A stretch of DNA of 58,801 bases from Streptomyces griseicoloratus (GTDB lineage: Bacteria > Actinomycetota > Actinomycetes > Streptomycetales > Streptomycetaceae): NCBI RefSeq assembly GCF_014534645.1, contig NZ_JACVQF010000177.1, positions 1-58,801 of the forward strand, read 5' to 3'. Below the pieces are notes generated by a model, which was not told where the DNA came from, did not search any database, and worked only from the letters and a program-made list of their open reading frames with translations. Position numbers and translations under genes: made by a program. The first letter of the stretch is position 1, and every line of letters starts with the position of its first letter. Of the stretch, positions 26,520 to 34,330 are shown piece by piece.

Positions 26520-27038
26520 TCACTCAGAAATGAAGTGGGTGCGGTCGAGGGGGATGACGACAGCCGATTGTTTGGTGGCCTGCTCGCGCAGGGCTGTGTT
26601 CTCCGCGAGCAAGACGGCGATGACGGTAGCGGCTGCGTCGACCTGGTCCAGGAGTTGCTGTCGCTCTCGCCGGTTGTTCTTGAGCTGGCGTCGAAGATCA
26701 GCCATCTCCTGCGTCTGTCGTTGGTCGTGGAGACTTGCCGGGCTGTGGCCGATGTGGTCGTCCCAATCAGCAAGCACGCCGGTGGCGCGGTTCATAGTGG
26801 CTCGGCTGACGCCGGCCTCCCGCCAGAGGTTGTTCTTTGTCAGCTTGCCGTCGGTATGGGCCGGTCGGCCGGTGAAGAGTCGCTCCATAGCTTCCCGCAG
26901 TGCCGTCTCGGCCCGTGCCGAAACCTTGAGCTGAGGGCCTCGCTCATGCGCCGTCTGCCTTCCTGAGCGCGAGTTCGACGTCACGGATCTGTTCGTCGAT
27001 GGCAGCTCGGCGATTTGGGGGCAGCCGTGGCTGGTCAC
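26520..27038 (-). CDS. Integrase-associated coiled-coil DNA-binding protein
   Basis: The recognisable part begins at LKVSARAETALREAME and contains an HTH (LTKNNLWREAGVSRATMNRA). A long coiled coil follows (LRRQLKNNRRERQQLLDQV). Proteins of this type follow tyrosine recombinase genes in actinomycete integrative elements. The frame is open to 27038 but its first ~35 residues overlap the integrase end and look non-native. An ATGA at the integrase stop opens a different frame (MSEALSS), so one base may be missing near 26930. It is probably a recombination accessory factor. Confidence 0.65.
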   Translation of the reverse strand: MTSHGCPQIAELPSTNRSVTSNSRSGRQTAHERGPQLKVSARAETALREAMERLFTGRPAHTDGKLTKNNLWREAGVSRATMNRATGVLADWDDHIGHSPASLHDQRQTQEMADLRRQLKNNRRERQQLLDQVDAAATVIAVLLAENTALREQATKQSAVVIPLDRTHFISE

Positions 27039-27660
27039 GGAGTCGGCTCAACGAATCGTGCTCGGCCTTCCAGATCGGTAGGTGTTCGGAGGTGATGATG
27101 CTGTTGCTGCAGCGTGCGGGCTGGCAGCGGTCGATGAGCGGCCCTCGGTGCCCCGGGGGCACGATGGCATCTTCCAGGCACTTCGCGCCGACGGGGTTGT
27201 TCTCGTCCATGGTGCAGTGGTTGAGCTTTCCGAACCGGATCGACAGGTGCGTGCGCTTGAGCAGGCCGTGTTCGACGCGAACGTCCCCTCGCTGGGCCTT
27301 TCCGTTCGCTCGGAGGGCTTGGGCCTTCTCCCGGACGGCAGCGAAGGCCGAACGCATCTGGTCAGCGCCGGGCCCGAAGCCGATGGCCTCGCCGCAGCTG
27401 TCGGCGTCGAAGAGGTCCCTCAGCCGTTGGAAGCGGCGTTCGGCGATAGCTGTGGTGAGGAGACGGGCCCAGGAGGGGTCGTGATCCATGTAGCCCTGGG
27501 TCCAGCGGTTGGCCAGGGCTCGGGTGGCTGCGTGCTTGAGCTGCATGCCGACAGCGATTTCCGATCCGGGATAGTCGCGGGTGAGCATGGCCATGGTCCG
27601 GCGGAACATGTGCGGGGTGACCTTGCTGGAAGGGATCTCGGCGAGACCGGTGACGCTCCG
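26944..27660 (-). pseudogene. Tyrosine recombinase/integrase, C-terminal part only
   Basis: Sequence from about 27660 reads AEIPSSKVTPHMFRRT then MQLKHAATRALANRWTQGYM, matching the H-x-x-R and H...Y catalytic half of phage-type integrases. The rest is a long helical tail with four conserved-looking Cys. The frame stays open to 27753 but residues before SSKVTP look foreign. The N-terminal SAM-like domain and first catalytic Arg are absent, so it cannot recombine on its own. Confidence 0.7.
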
Positions 27661-27821
27661 GTGACCCCCGCAGACCCTGCCGCGGTGGAGCACTCGAGTA
27701 CGAGGAAGCCAAGACCACCCTCCCCTCACCGACGCCGCCGCCAACTGCGCCAACTGTGCTGCTTAGGCTGGTCGCTCCGAGCGCGGGCGGGGGGCCTGCG
27801 CCCTCACCTAGGAGGCCGCAC

Positions 27822-28310
27822 ATGGCCGTCGAGTACTGGCACGCCTACGTCGCACGCCAGCTCAGGCCGCTCATCGACCTGCGCCGAGCCGACTACGCGG
27901 CGCAGCGTGCGACGGGGGACCTCAACTCTGAACCCGTGGAGGGCGTGGTGGAGTGGACCCTGCCCTACGGGATGGACGACGGCAACGGACTGGTGCGGCT
28001 CACCGTGTTCACCGAGGTGGTGCCGGACACCTACGAGCGCCGGATCCGGGTCGTGGTGGCCGCAGCGGCGCGCGGATGGCACCAGGACAACGGCCGGGTC
28101 GCCCTGCCGCGCTTCACCGAATGGGGTGCGGAGTACATCCGGCCGCGACGGAAGACCAACGCCACGGCCGATGTCCCACGCCCCGACGGGCCGTTGACCC
28201 GCGGCATGGCCGAGGCCCTGTGTACGGCCGTCGGCGGGCTCCCCGACTCACTGCGTGAGGAACCCGGCGGAGAGTTCGGTTTCGCGGTCGCCGTACGGGA
28301 CGGGAGCTGA
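27822..28310 (+). CDS. Hypothetical protein, 162 aa
   Basis: ATG 27822 is preceded by AGGAGG, a strong ribosome site. The product starts MAVEYWHAYVARQLRPLIDL and is a soluble mixed alpha/beta protein with no recognised motif and no membrane segment. Codon bias is normal for the region. Its 3' end overlaps the convergent ligase chimera by about 60 bases, which suggests that the chimera's tail is not under selection. Confidence 0.65.
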   Translation: MAVEYWHAYVARQLRPLIDLRRADYAAQRATGDLNSEPVEGVVEWTLPYGMDDGNGLVRLTVFTEVVPDTYERRIRVVVAAAARGWHQDNGRVALPRFTEWGAEYIRPRRKTNATADVPRPDGPLTRGMAEALCTAVGGLPDSLREEPGGEFGFAVAVRDGS

Positions 28311-28985
28311 CCGGACGCGCCTGGCGGTACGCCGCGCGGTGCCTGTGTACCCATCAGCGAGCGCAGGGGGTAGGGCGGGATGTAGGGGCGGGCGGATGCG
28401 GTGGACCAGGAGATGGCCGCACGTCTGCTGCCCGATGCGGCGCTGCGACCCGCTGGTGAAGACGTCGTCGAGGAGCAGGATCGTGGCTCTGTCGCCCGTG
28501 TCGCCGGTCCAGGTAAGGGCAGCAGCGTGTGCGGCCGCGGCCGCACGTTTGTCGTCCAGGCTCCGGTTCGCGGATCGGGGCGTATCGCTCCCTTTGACCA
28601 GGCGGCGCGCGCCCGGAGGGCTGAGCGGGAAGGAGCGGGTGATGTCCTCGGTGTAGGCGGCGTCCATAATCGCCTCGACGTGCTGGAGGGGCTGGCGGCC
28701 GGCGTGGGTGGGGTTGCCTACGACGTGGTCGACGCCGCGCATCTGCTCAGGGTGGCTCTCCATCCAGCCGACGAGGAGACGGCCGAAGACCATCGCTCCG
28801 CCGTGCACGCCGGAGCATTTGAGTTCGTGGATCTTGTCTCGCAAGGCTCCCGGACACACGGCTAACGAGGCGGTCATGTACGTGCCCTGCCTCGAGCGCA
28901 GCAGCACCCGGCCACCGGCGTAGCGGGCAAGCTGGGCGCGGTAGCCGTCCTTCTCCAGACTGTGATGTGTCTCATGAGCCATCAC
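28248..28985 (-). pseudogene. Chimera: ligase N-terminus fused to phosphoribosyltransferase-like fragment
   Basis: The first ~35 codons read AHETHHSLEKDGYRAQLARY then VLLRSRQGT, the adenylation region of an ATP-dependent ligase. The motif I Lys position is Glu, as in the gene at 22837. Protein after TASL switches to LRDKIHELK, MVFGRLLVGWMESHPEQM and, later, ILLLDDVFTSGSQ, a PRPP-binding loop of ComF-like phosphoribosyltransferases. The end (after GSQRRIG) is Arg/Pro-rich and looks out of frame. Neither half is complete, and the fusion probably arose by recombination. Confidence 0.65.
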
Positions 28986-29035
28986 CTCGCGTCTGGGGCC
29001 CCAGGAAAGGATCAGGCACGCAGGCGCCGCTCGTG

Positions 29036-29281
29036 TCAGGACTGCGGGCTGTCGCCCTCCCCGAAGCTGGTCTCCTCGGCCGTGAGCTCGTAGCCGGCTT
29101 GCTCGACCGCGGCGCGTACGTCCGCGGTTTTGAGATCCGTGTCGCAGGTCACCACCACCTTGCCGCTGTCGACGTCCACTGTCACGGCGGTCACGCCTGC
29201 GATGCGTTCGAGCTCCTTGGTGACCGACTCCGCGCAGTGCCCGCAGGCCATGCCCCTGATGGTGTACGTGCTCGCGGTCAT
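29036..29281 (-). CDS. Heavy-metal-associated (CopZ-like) chaperone
   Basis: The 81-residue protein is a single HMA domain: TYTIRGMACGHCAESVTKEL carries the M-x-C-x-x-C metal site, followed by VTVDVDSGKVVV and the typical AVEQAGYEL ending, then an acidic tail. Such proteins bind Cu(I) and pass it to P-type ATPases, usually in the cytoplasm. No ATPase is encoded nearby. Its ATG overlaps the TGA of the upstream NTF2-like gene by four bases, so both are in one operon. Confidence 0.9.
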   Translation of the reverse strand: MTASTYTIRGMACGHCAESVTKELERIAGVTAVTVDVDSGKVVVTCDTDLKTADVRAAVEQAGYELTAEETSFGEGDSPQS

Positions 29282-29697
29282 GGCGCCGCCTTTGTCTGCT
29301 CGCCGCTGCCGTCCGCGGGAACAGTGCGGGTGGTCATGTGTGCCTGGCGCATACGCCCGTCGGGGGCGAACCGGCCGAAAAAGTAGACCTCGATGGCGAG
29401 GTCTTTGCCGCGTTGGGAGGAGAACAGGGTGTAGCGGGCGGCGAGCCGGTCGCCGTCGGCGACGGCCTCGTGCACCTCCATACGGATGGTGGGCCGGTTC
29501 TTGCAGACTGGGCGGGTATGCGCGATGAGCTTGTCGCGGTCCATCCGGTGTCCGTCGGCGATCTCGACGATGTCCGGGGTGTGATAGCGGTCCACGATCA
29601 GCGCCGCATCCTCGTCGGTCTGCAGCAAGTCCTCGGTGAAGGAGGTGTAGAAGTCGGCGATGAACTGCTCGGGGTCGGTGTTGCCGAGTGGGCGCAT
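29278..29697 (-). CDS. NTF2/SnoaL-like protein
   Basis: ATG 29697 gives MRPLGNTDPEQFIADFY and a 139-residue product. It has the helix-then-curved-sheet rhythm of the NTF2-like fold: DIVEIADGHRMDRDKLIAH, then AVADGDRLAARYTL and IEVYFFGRF. Members include isomerases, dehydratases and small-molecule binders, so activity cannot be assigned. It is the first gene of the operon with the CopZ-like gene, and its promoter region is shared with the divergent TetR gene. Confidence 0.75.
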   Translation of the reverse strand: MRPLGNTDPEQFIADFYTSFTEDLLQTDEDAALIVDRYHTPDIVEIADGHRMDRDKLIAHTRPVCKNRPTIRMEVHEAVADGDRLAARYTLFSSQRGKDLAIEVYFFGRFAPDGRMRQAHMTTRTVPADGSGEQTKAAP

Positions 29698-29728
29698 GTC
29701 ACTCCCGCCGGTCTGGTGTTCACACACG

Positions 29729-29749
29729 ATCTTTTACACCTTGTAAGAT
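29729..29749. promoter_or_regulatory. Probable TetR operator
   Basis: A near-perfect palindrome with ATCTT and AAGAT ends and inner TTACA/TGTAA arms around CCT lies between the divergent NTF2-like and TetR genes. The word TGTAAGA recurs about 30 bases on, immediately before the TetR start codon at 29785, so the regulator probably represses both directions. Confidence 0.6.
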
Positions 29750-29784
29750 ATGTAGTCCCCGACAAGTTTGGCAACATGTAAGAG

Positions 29785-30399
29785 ATGACGTCGCCTCCCG
29801 CCCGAAGCCGCCGTGCTGACGCCCGTCGCAGCAGAGCCGCCATCCTGGACGCCGCAACCCGGGTCCTCAACGTCGAACCCGACGCCAGCCTGGAGGCGAT
29901 CGCCAGAGCCGCGGGCGTGACCCGCCCGACCATCTACGCCCACTTCCCGTCACGGGAGCAGTTGCTGCTGGCCGTGGTCGAGCGGATCACCCATGAGGCC
30001 GTCGTCGCCATGGATGCCGCCGACCCCGGCACCGGGCCTGCCGCGGACGTCCTGATGCGCATGCTCGACGCCGGCGCCCAGGTGACTGGGCGCTACCCCG
30101 TACTCGTGCAACTGATCAGCGCCCACACCGTCAGCCCGGAGGCCGACCACGAACGGCACACGCCCGTCGCCGACCGGATCAGACGGGTGATCCAACGCGG
30201 TCGCCAGTCCGGAGAGTTCGACGACCGGCTCCCCGTCGACTGGCTGGTCGCTGCGACCATCAGGCTAGGCCATGCCGCAAGCGAGGAGACGCATGCCGGC
30301 CGACTGTCCGCCCCGGCTGCACAAGACGCCCTCCGCATCAGCCTTCTGCGCATACTCGGTGCCACGGAAGAGACAGATCCCTCACCTCGGCTTCGGTGA
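29785..30399 (+). CDS. TetR-family regulator
   Basis: The 204-residue product has the N-terminal HTH LEAIARAAGVTRPTIYAHF followed by PSREQLLLAVV, the TetR signature. The helical C-terminal domain is ordinary for the family and would bind an unknown ligand. The start lies right after TGTAAGAG, so the ribosome site is weak and overlaps the presumed operator. It is divergent from the NTF2-like/CopZ-like operon and probably represses it. Confidence 0.88.
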   Translation: MTSPPARSRRADARRSRAAILDAATRVLNVEPDASLEAIARAAGVTRPTIYAHFPSREQLLLAVVERITHEAVVAMDAADPGTGPAADVLMRMLDAGAQVTGRYPVLVQLISAHTVSPEADHERHTPVADRIRRVIQRGRQSGEFDDRLPVDWLVAATIRLGHAASEETHAGRLSAPAAQDALRISLLRILGATEETDPSPRLR

Positions 30400-30800
30400 A
30401 CAAATGATTCCGTGCCGACCATGCTCATAGGCTGGCTCAGCTAGTAGGTGCCCTGCCTCTTCGTCCAGGCGGAGACTGGCTTCTTCCGGGTCAGCCGACT
30501 GGCCACAAGGGGGATGAGTGCCCATGTTGAGGTGGGCCTCGCTGTGCTACCGCTCTATGTCATCACCGTCGGCTGACCCGCCCATCGCCGCCGTGCCGCC
30601 CCATCGGGGGCGGCCTTCGCCGTACCGGCGCTGCGACCGATCACGGTTACAGCCCGGCCGCCGGCTCGTCGGTGTTCACGGTCCGCAGCGGGCGGTGTCC
30701 TGCTTGTCGAGCTGGGCGAGTTCACGTTCATAGCCAACCGTGATGGAGCCGCCGACCTCACCGTCCATCTCGCGTCGGCGCTACGAGGATTGATCAGGAC
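30400..30800. other. No clear gene
   Basis: No intact frame is convincing. Around 30695-30795 the forward strand reads GGVLLVELGEFTFIANRDG followed by ADLTVHLASALRG, which looks like the tail of a real but lost protein. Confidence 0.35.
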
Positions 30801-30808
30801 ACCTCGCC

Positions 30809-31246
30809 ATGTCAGCCCGGCGGCTCCAGGCTTGGCTTCGTTGGCTTCAGCGGCAGAGGAACCCGGGCACCTGGGCGCAGCTTCTCCCCGAGCAGCAGGA
30901 GCGGCTGTCGAAGCTGGGCGTGCAGCCCGCTGAGGCGCCCTCTCCCGCCCCGGCAGCCGCGCGCACGACGAAGGGACCGAGCAAAGCGCAGGCGGCGTTC
31001 CAGCGGGGCCTGGCCGCCCTCACGCAGTGGGTGGAGCGGGAAGGCGACCGGCCGGTGCCAAGGGGTCACAGCGAAGAGATCACCGTCAACGGCGAGCCGG
31101 TGACCGTGAAGCTGGGCGTATGGATTTCGAACGCGAAATCGAGGAGATACCGGCTGGACGCCGACCAGCTGGCCGCGCTCGCGGAGTTGGGCATGGACTG
31201 GGCAAGGCCGGTGACGGTCCCGCGGGCCGCTCCGGACAGCCTCTGA
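30809..31246 (+). pseudogene. HA-domain helicase C-terminal fragment
   Basis: The 145-codon frame carries two helicase-associated repeats: LLPEQQERLSKLGV closes one, and QRGLAALTQWVEREGDR...PVPRG...LGVWISNAKSRR...LAELGMDWA forms the next. There is no ATPase domain. An ATG at 30809 allows translation, but the sequence is the end of a larger helicase, so I treat it as a remnant. A strong hairpin follows. Confidence 0.7.
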
Positions 31247-31265
31247 TCGGCCTTCTTGCGCCGTG

Positions 31266-31301
31266 ACCGGACCCCGGGCCTGTCACGGCCCGGGGTCCGG
31301 T
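31266..31301. terminator. Strong hairpin terminator
   Basis: ACCGGACCCCGGGC pairs perfectly over 14 bp with GCCCGGGGTCCGGT across an eight-base loop. It sits between the convergent helicase fragment and the DUF4238 gene, and probably stops transcription from both sides. Confidence 0.7.
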
Positions 31302-31332
31302 GCTGTGTGCGCCAGGACGATGTTCTGCCAGG

Positions 31333-32385
31333 TCAGGGGTGCAACACGTCTGGGGAGCGAGGCGGTGGGTGTTCCACGGTCCAGCGACGTTCAATGTTCT
31401 GACTGGGCGGAAGTACGCCGTACTCCAAGATGTACTGAGGAGCAGAATGCGTCTGCCCGTCCCATGGCTTGGGCTGCCCTGGGCTGTTCGGCTTCCAATG
31501 CTTCCAGGGATCGTGCTCTGGGTGGTGGATCACGAACTGGTCAGCCACGTCGTACGCCACCTCCACAAGCGCGAAGCCGATGGCGCCCTTGGCGTGCATC
31601 AGGTGGTCTACGTGCTTACGCGGGTCGGTGCCCCGGGTAGCGGGGCCGGGTAGGAACAGAAAGCGGTGAGGGTCCAGCGGGAGCAGGATGTCGCTCAGTG
31701 CGGCGGCGCGCAGCTGGTCTTCGTCGTCGGGGCGGTTCCATATGGCGATCGGCGTATCGCTGGTTAGCAGGCACATGTCGCTGAAGCCCAGCGCCCACGG
31801 ACGTGCTTCAAGGATCAGCGCTAACGTGACGATGTTCTCAGCGATGTAGCGCAGGTGGGGGTTGTTCTGTGCGAGCGTGTGCACTTCCTGTGGCAGGCCG
31901 GTGATGTCCGGCGCTTCGGTCTGCTGGTGGGTAAGCCGTTTCCGCTGGCGCGTGGTGCGCAAGATCTGGGCAGCCATCCACCAGGCAAGGAAATGGCGCT
32001 GGTCCGGTCTCAACGGCCAGTGCGGTGTGAGCGCCCAGTCCGGGTCGTTGAGGAGGACCTTCAGTACTGTTTCGGCGTGTCCCTCGAGGGAGGTGAACAG
32101 TTCCTCAACATGGTGGTGAGGGACCCCTTCGGCACTGATCCCCCAGTAGTAGCCGGTCTCAGCAGCGATGCCTGTGGGCGTCACGGGAAACGGATCATTG
32201 ATCTTGTCGAGCCTTCGCACCTTCAGCTCGTACTTGCGGCGTGCTACGTGCTGGGCGAAGTGCTTCAGGTACATCTGCGGCACTGTGTGATCCCGGGTTC
32301 CGCCTGCCTTGGCCGCGCGCTTCCCCGACGACGCCTTACCCACCGGCTGCCCTCCCCTGTTTGGCTTTTGGCGCCAGCCATACAC
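31333..32385 (-). CDS. DUF4238-like protein
   Basis: The 350-residue product has a basic N-terminus and then HTVPQMYLKHFAQHV, the H-x-VPQ-x-YL motif that opens DUF4238 proteins. A helical middle (HFLAWWMAAQILRT) and MCLLTSDTPIAIWN, with LPLDPHRFLFLPG, also match the family layout. DUF4238 proteins are uncharacterised, and some lie in defence or mobile regions. The C-terminal ~70 residues are Pro/His-rich. The gene is intact and has no co-directional partner close by. Confidence 0.8.
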   Translation of the reverse strand: MYGWRQKPNRGGQPVGKASSGKRAAKAGGTRDHTVPQMYLKHFAQHVARRKYELKVRRLDKINDPFPVTPTGIAAETGYYWGISAEGVPHHHVEELFTSLEGHAETVLKVLLNDPDWALTPHWPLRPDQRHFLAWWMAAQILRTTRQRKRLTHQQTEAPDITGLPQEVHTLAQNNPHLRYIAENIVTLALILEARPWALGFSDMCLLTSDTPIAIWNRPDDEDQLRAAALSDILLPLDPHRFLFLPGPATRGTDPRKHVDHLMHAKGAIGFALVEVAYDVADQFVIHHPEHDPWKHWKPNSPGQPKPWDGQTHSAPQYILEYGVLPPSQNIERRWTVEHPPPRSPDVLHP

Positions 32386-32564
32386 GGGACCAAGCAGAGA
32401 GTGTCACCGAATTTCGCGGGGCACTGCCGGAGTGTCTACAGCTAACCATGTGTTGGAGAGAGGACTGGCAGCGTCTCGGTTGGAACCTCAGCCCACCATG
32501 CGGGCCCCTGGGTTGATTCTCCCCGACGCTGGGGCGGACCCGGACCGGGCCCGCCCGGCAGGGC

Positions 32565-32849
32565 TCAGTTCAGAGCAGCGTGGCCGGCCTCGGTGGCCTC
32601 CATCAGGTCTGGTCGCTCTCCGTTAGCCGGGTGCACAATCCGAATGAGACCGGCGTCGTGCAGGTCGATCATCGCCTTGTAAAGCCCGAACTGCTTCTCC
32701 TGCCAGGCCACGCGCCGAGGGTCTTCCTCGGCGGCGCTTCGTTCAAAGTTCGCCGGGCGGATGGTGTGAAAGAAGTCGGAGGCGGCCACCGGCTCTGGTG
32801 ACTGAGCGATCAGGCGGAGGAGCGCATGCTCGTCGGCGTTCAGCGTCAT
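32565..32849 (-). CDS. Small winged-helix-like protein, 94 aa
   Basis: ATG 32849 opens a frame with MTLNADEHALLRLIAQSPEP and ends EATEAGHAALN. The pattern (helix, short helix, FGLYKAMIDLHDAGLIRIV, then a wing-like loop) resembles a winged-helix fold of MarR or PadR size. There is no visible ribosome site, so it may be leaderless. The in-frame extension to 32984 looks non-native. Confidence 0.6.
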   Translation of the reverse strand: MTLNADEHALLRLIAQSPEPVAASDFFHTIRPANFERSAAEEDPRRVAWQEKQFGLYKAMIDLHDAGLIRIVHPANGERPDLMEATEAGHAALN

Positions 32850-32977
32850 GACGGCAGCGTAGAGGCCGGACTGGGCGGACCGGTGGCTCCGAGCGAGGTT
32901 CCCTGTTGTCCGGCCACCAAGGAGCGAACCGCCCAGCGGCTGCACAGGCGTGCCCTGCCGCCGCCCGGCCAGGGCCC

Positions 32978-33250
32978 TCACCACCCCACGGCTCTGCGGG
33001 CTTCTCGCTCACACGGCGCTCCACTGGTGGGGCAGGCCCCGCGCCACTCCACCCAGCGTGGATCATCCAGCACCCGGTCCGGGTCGATCACTCCAGCCGC
33101 ATCGAGGAACACAACCAGGTCGTGGTCGGAGTGCGCCAGACCCAGAATCTCGTCCCGGCCGTGCCGGTGCAGGGTGACCCGGCGGCCGCCGGACTGCGAC
33201 GGCCGGTGCACGACGACCGGCGCACTGCCCACGACCCCAGGCTCGCCCAC
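32978..33250 (-). CDS. Small protein with SDHDLVVFLDAAG motif (copy 2)
   Basis: The core reads PVVVHRPSQSGGRRVTLH, then GRDEILGLAHSDHDLVVFLD, then DPDRVLDDPRWVEWRG. The opening V.H.P...G.RRVT and closing DDP...EWRG are features I associate with a small (~70 aa) uncharacterised Streptomyces family. This is the best preserved of three copies in the window (others near 21.0 and 33.8 kb). The start is uncertain, and residues after WRG look foreign. Confidence 0.5.
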   Translation of the reverse strand: MGEPGVVGSAPVVVHRPSQSGGRRVTLHRHGRDEILGLAHSDHDLVVFLDAAGVIDPDRVLDDPRWVEWRGACPTSGAPCEREARRAVGW

Positions 33251-33295
33251 ACCGCTGCGCCCCGGCCAGCCAGCCCGTCGATCTCTTCCCCTCGG

Positions 33296-33780
33296 CTATC
33301 GCGTGGGAAGAGGTGTCGTCGTCGCCGGACGGCTTGCCCACAGGAGCTGATCGTGCCCGTCATCTTGATAGCAAGGCCGGTCCGCGACTGGTGACCGCGC
33401 AACCGGACTACGCCGCGCTCCCGTGCCCGGCCTCCCTCGGGTCCCCCGTCGGCCGGATCGTCCCGTCATCGGCAGCCGCGCGTCGGCCGGGCTCCGTCTC
33501 GTCCAGCTCCCAGTAGTGCCGGCAACGCCCTGGTCGTCCTCGCCAACCTCTGACCAGCCCACACCACTGCGACAGACTGCATGACCGCGGGGCAGCATAG
33601 AGACAGCGTTCCTCGACAGGCGGGACGCAGTGAAGCGCCCCCACGATCCGGGCCCCGACCCGGGGAGGGGAAGAGCTGGCGATGCCCCCAGACATCCGCT
33701 GGGGGCGTCCTCACACCTGCACGTCGCCCACGGCCGCGGCAGCGCCCGGTGCAGCTTCAGTCCAGGCCAGTCAGGTCAGC
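33296..33780. other. No clear gene
   Basis: Several short overlapping frames are Arg/Gly-rich and unconvincing. On the reverse strand near 33410-33590 a run ending GDPREAGHGSAA may be a gene tail. I see nothing else to support. Confidence 0.35.
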
Positions 33781-33781
33781 C

Positions 33782-33900
33782 TCAGCCACCGGCAGAACCC
33801 GCGTCGGCGAGGCCGGCGCTTTCAAGGAAGACGACTAGGTCGTGGTCGCTGTAGGCAGTGCCGATCTCGTCCCGGCCCCGCTGTGCACGCGGACTCTCCG
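33782..33900 (-). pseudogene. Scrap of SDHDLVVFL small protein (copy 3)
   Basis: The reverse strand reads RGRDEIGTAYSDHDLVVFLE then SAGLADAGSAGG and stops. It matches copies 1 and 2 over the core but lacks the DDP..EWRG ending and the start of the family. Confidence 0.5.
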
Positions 33901-33978
33901 GCCACCCGTGATCAGTAGTACGCCATGCGTCCGAAGCCTGCCCAGAGCCAGCGGCGCCCTCCCCGAAGGGCAGGCAGC

Positions 33979-34330
33979 TCAAGCGCCGAACGACGGCACG
34001 CTGTCCGGGGACACGTCCAGGCGCGCCCGGTGGAGGCGTACGGGGTGGCGCCAGCGGCCGGCGGCGTCGCGGGCGACTCCACGTCGACCTCCACCACCAG
34101 CTGCGGGTCGACGAGCGTGACGTCCAGGACGTCGCGGCTGCCCCACCCGGCGGTGAACGTGCGCCCCGACCACGGGTGCTCGCTTGTGGCCGGCGTCAGC
34201 GTTTCCGCGAGTGCGGCTGTCGCGGTGCGGGCGAGCGGGACGGTGCGGCCGGTGTAGCGCAGCACGTCCGCGTCGTCGTAGCGGCCCAGCAGCAGCGTGC
34301 GCGGCGCGGTGGCGGATTCGGCTGTCAACT
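33979..34330 (-). pseudogene. ATP-dependent DNA ligase, C-terminal remnant
   Basis: The reverse strand encodes APRTLLLGRYDDADVLRYTG, then TFTAGWGSRDVLDVTLVDP and, after a one-base frame change near 34090, AAGRWRHPVRLHRARLDV. This is the OB-fold half of a ligase like that at 22837 (LLLGRYDQAG..., GWGSREMID..., RYRHPVRYLRVR). It is cut at its 5' side by the end of the LAL regulator gene. Confidence 0.7.
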
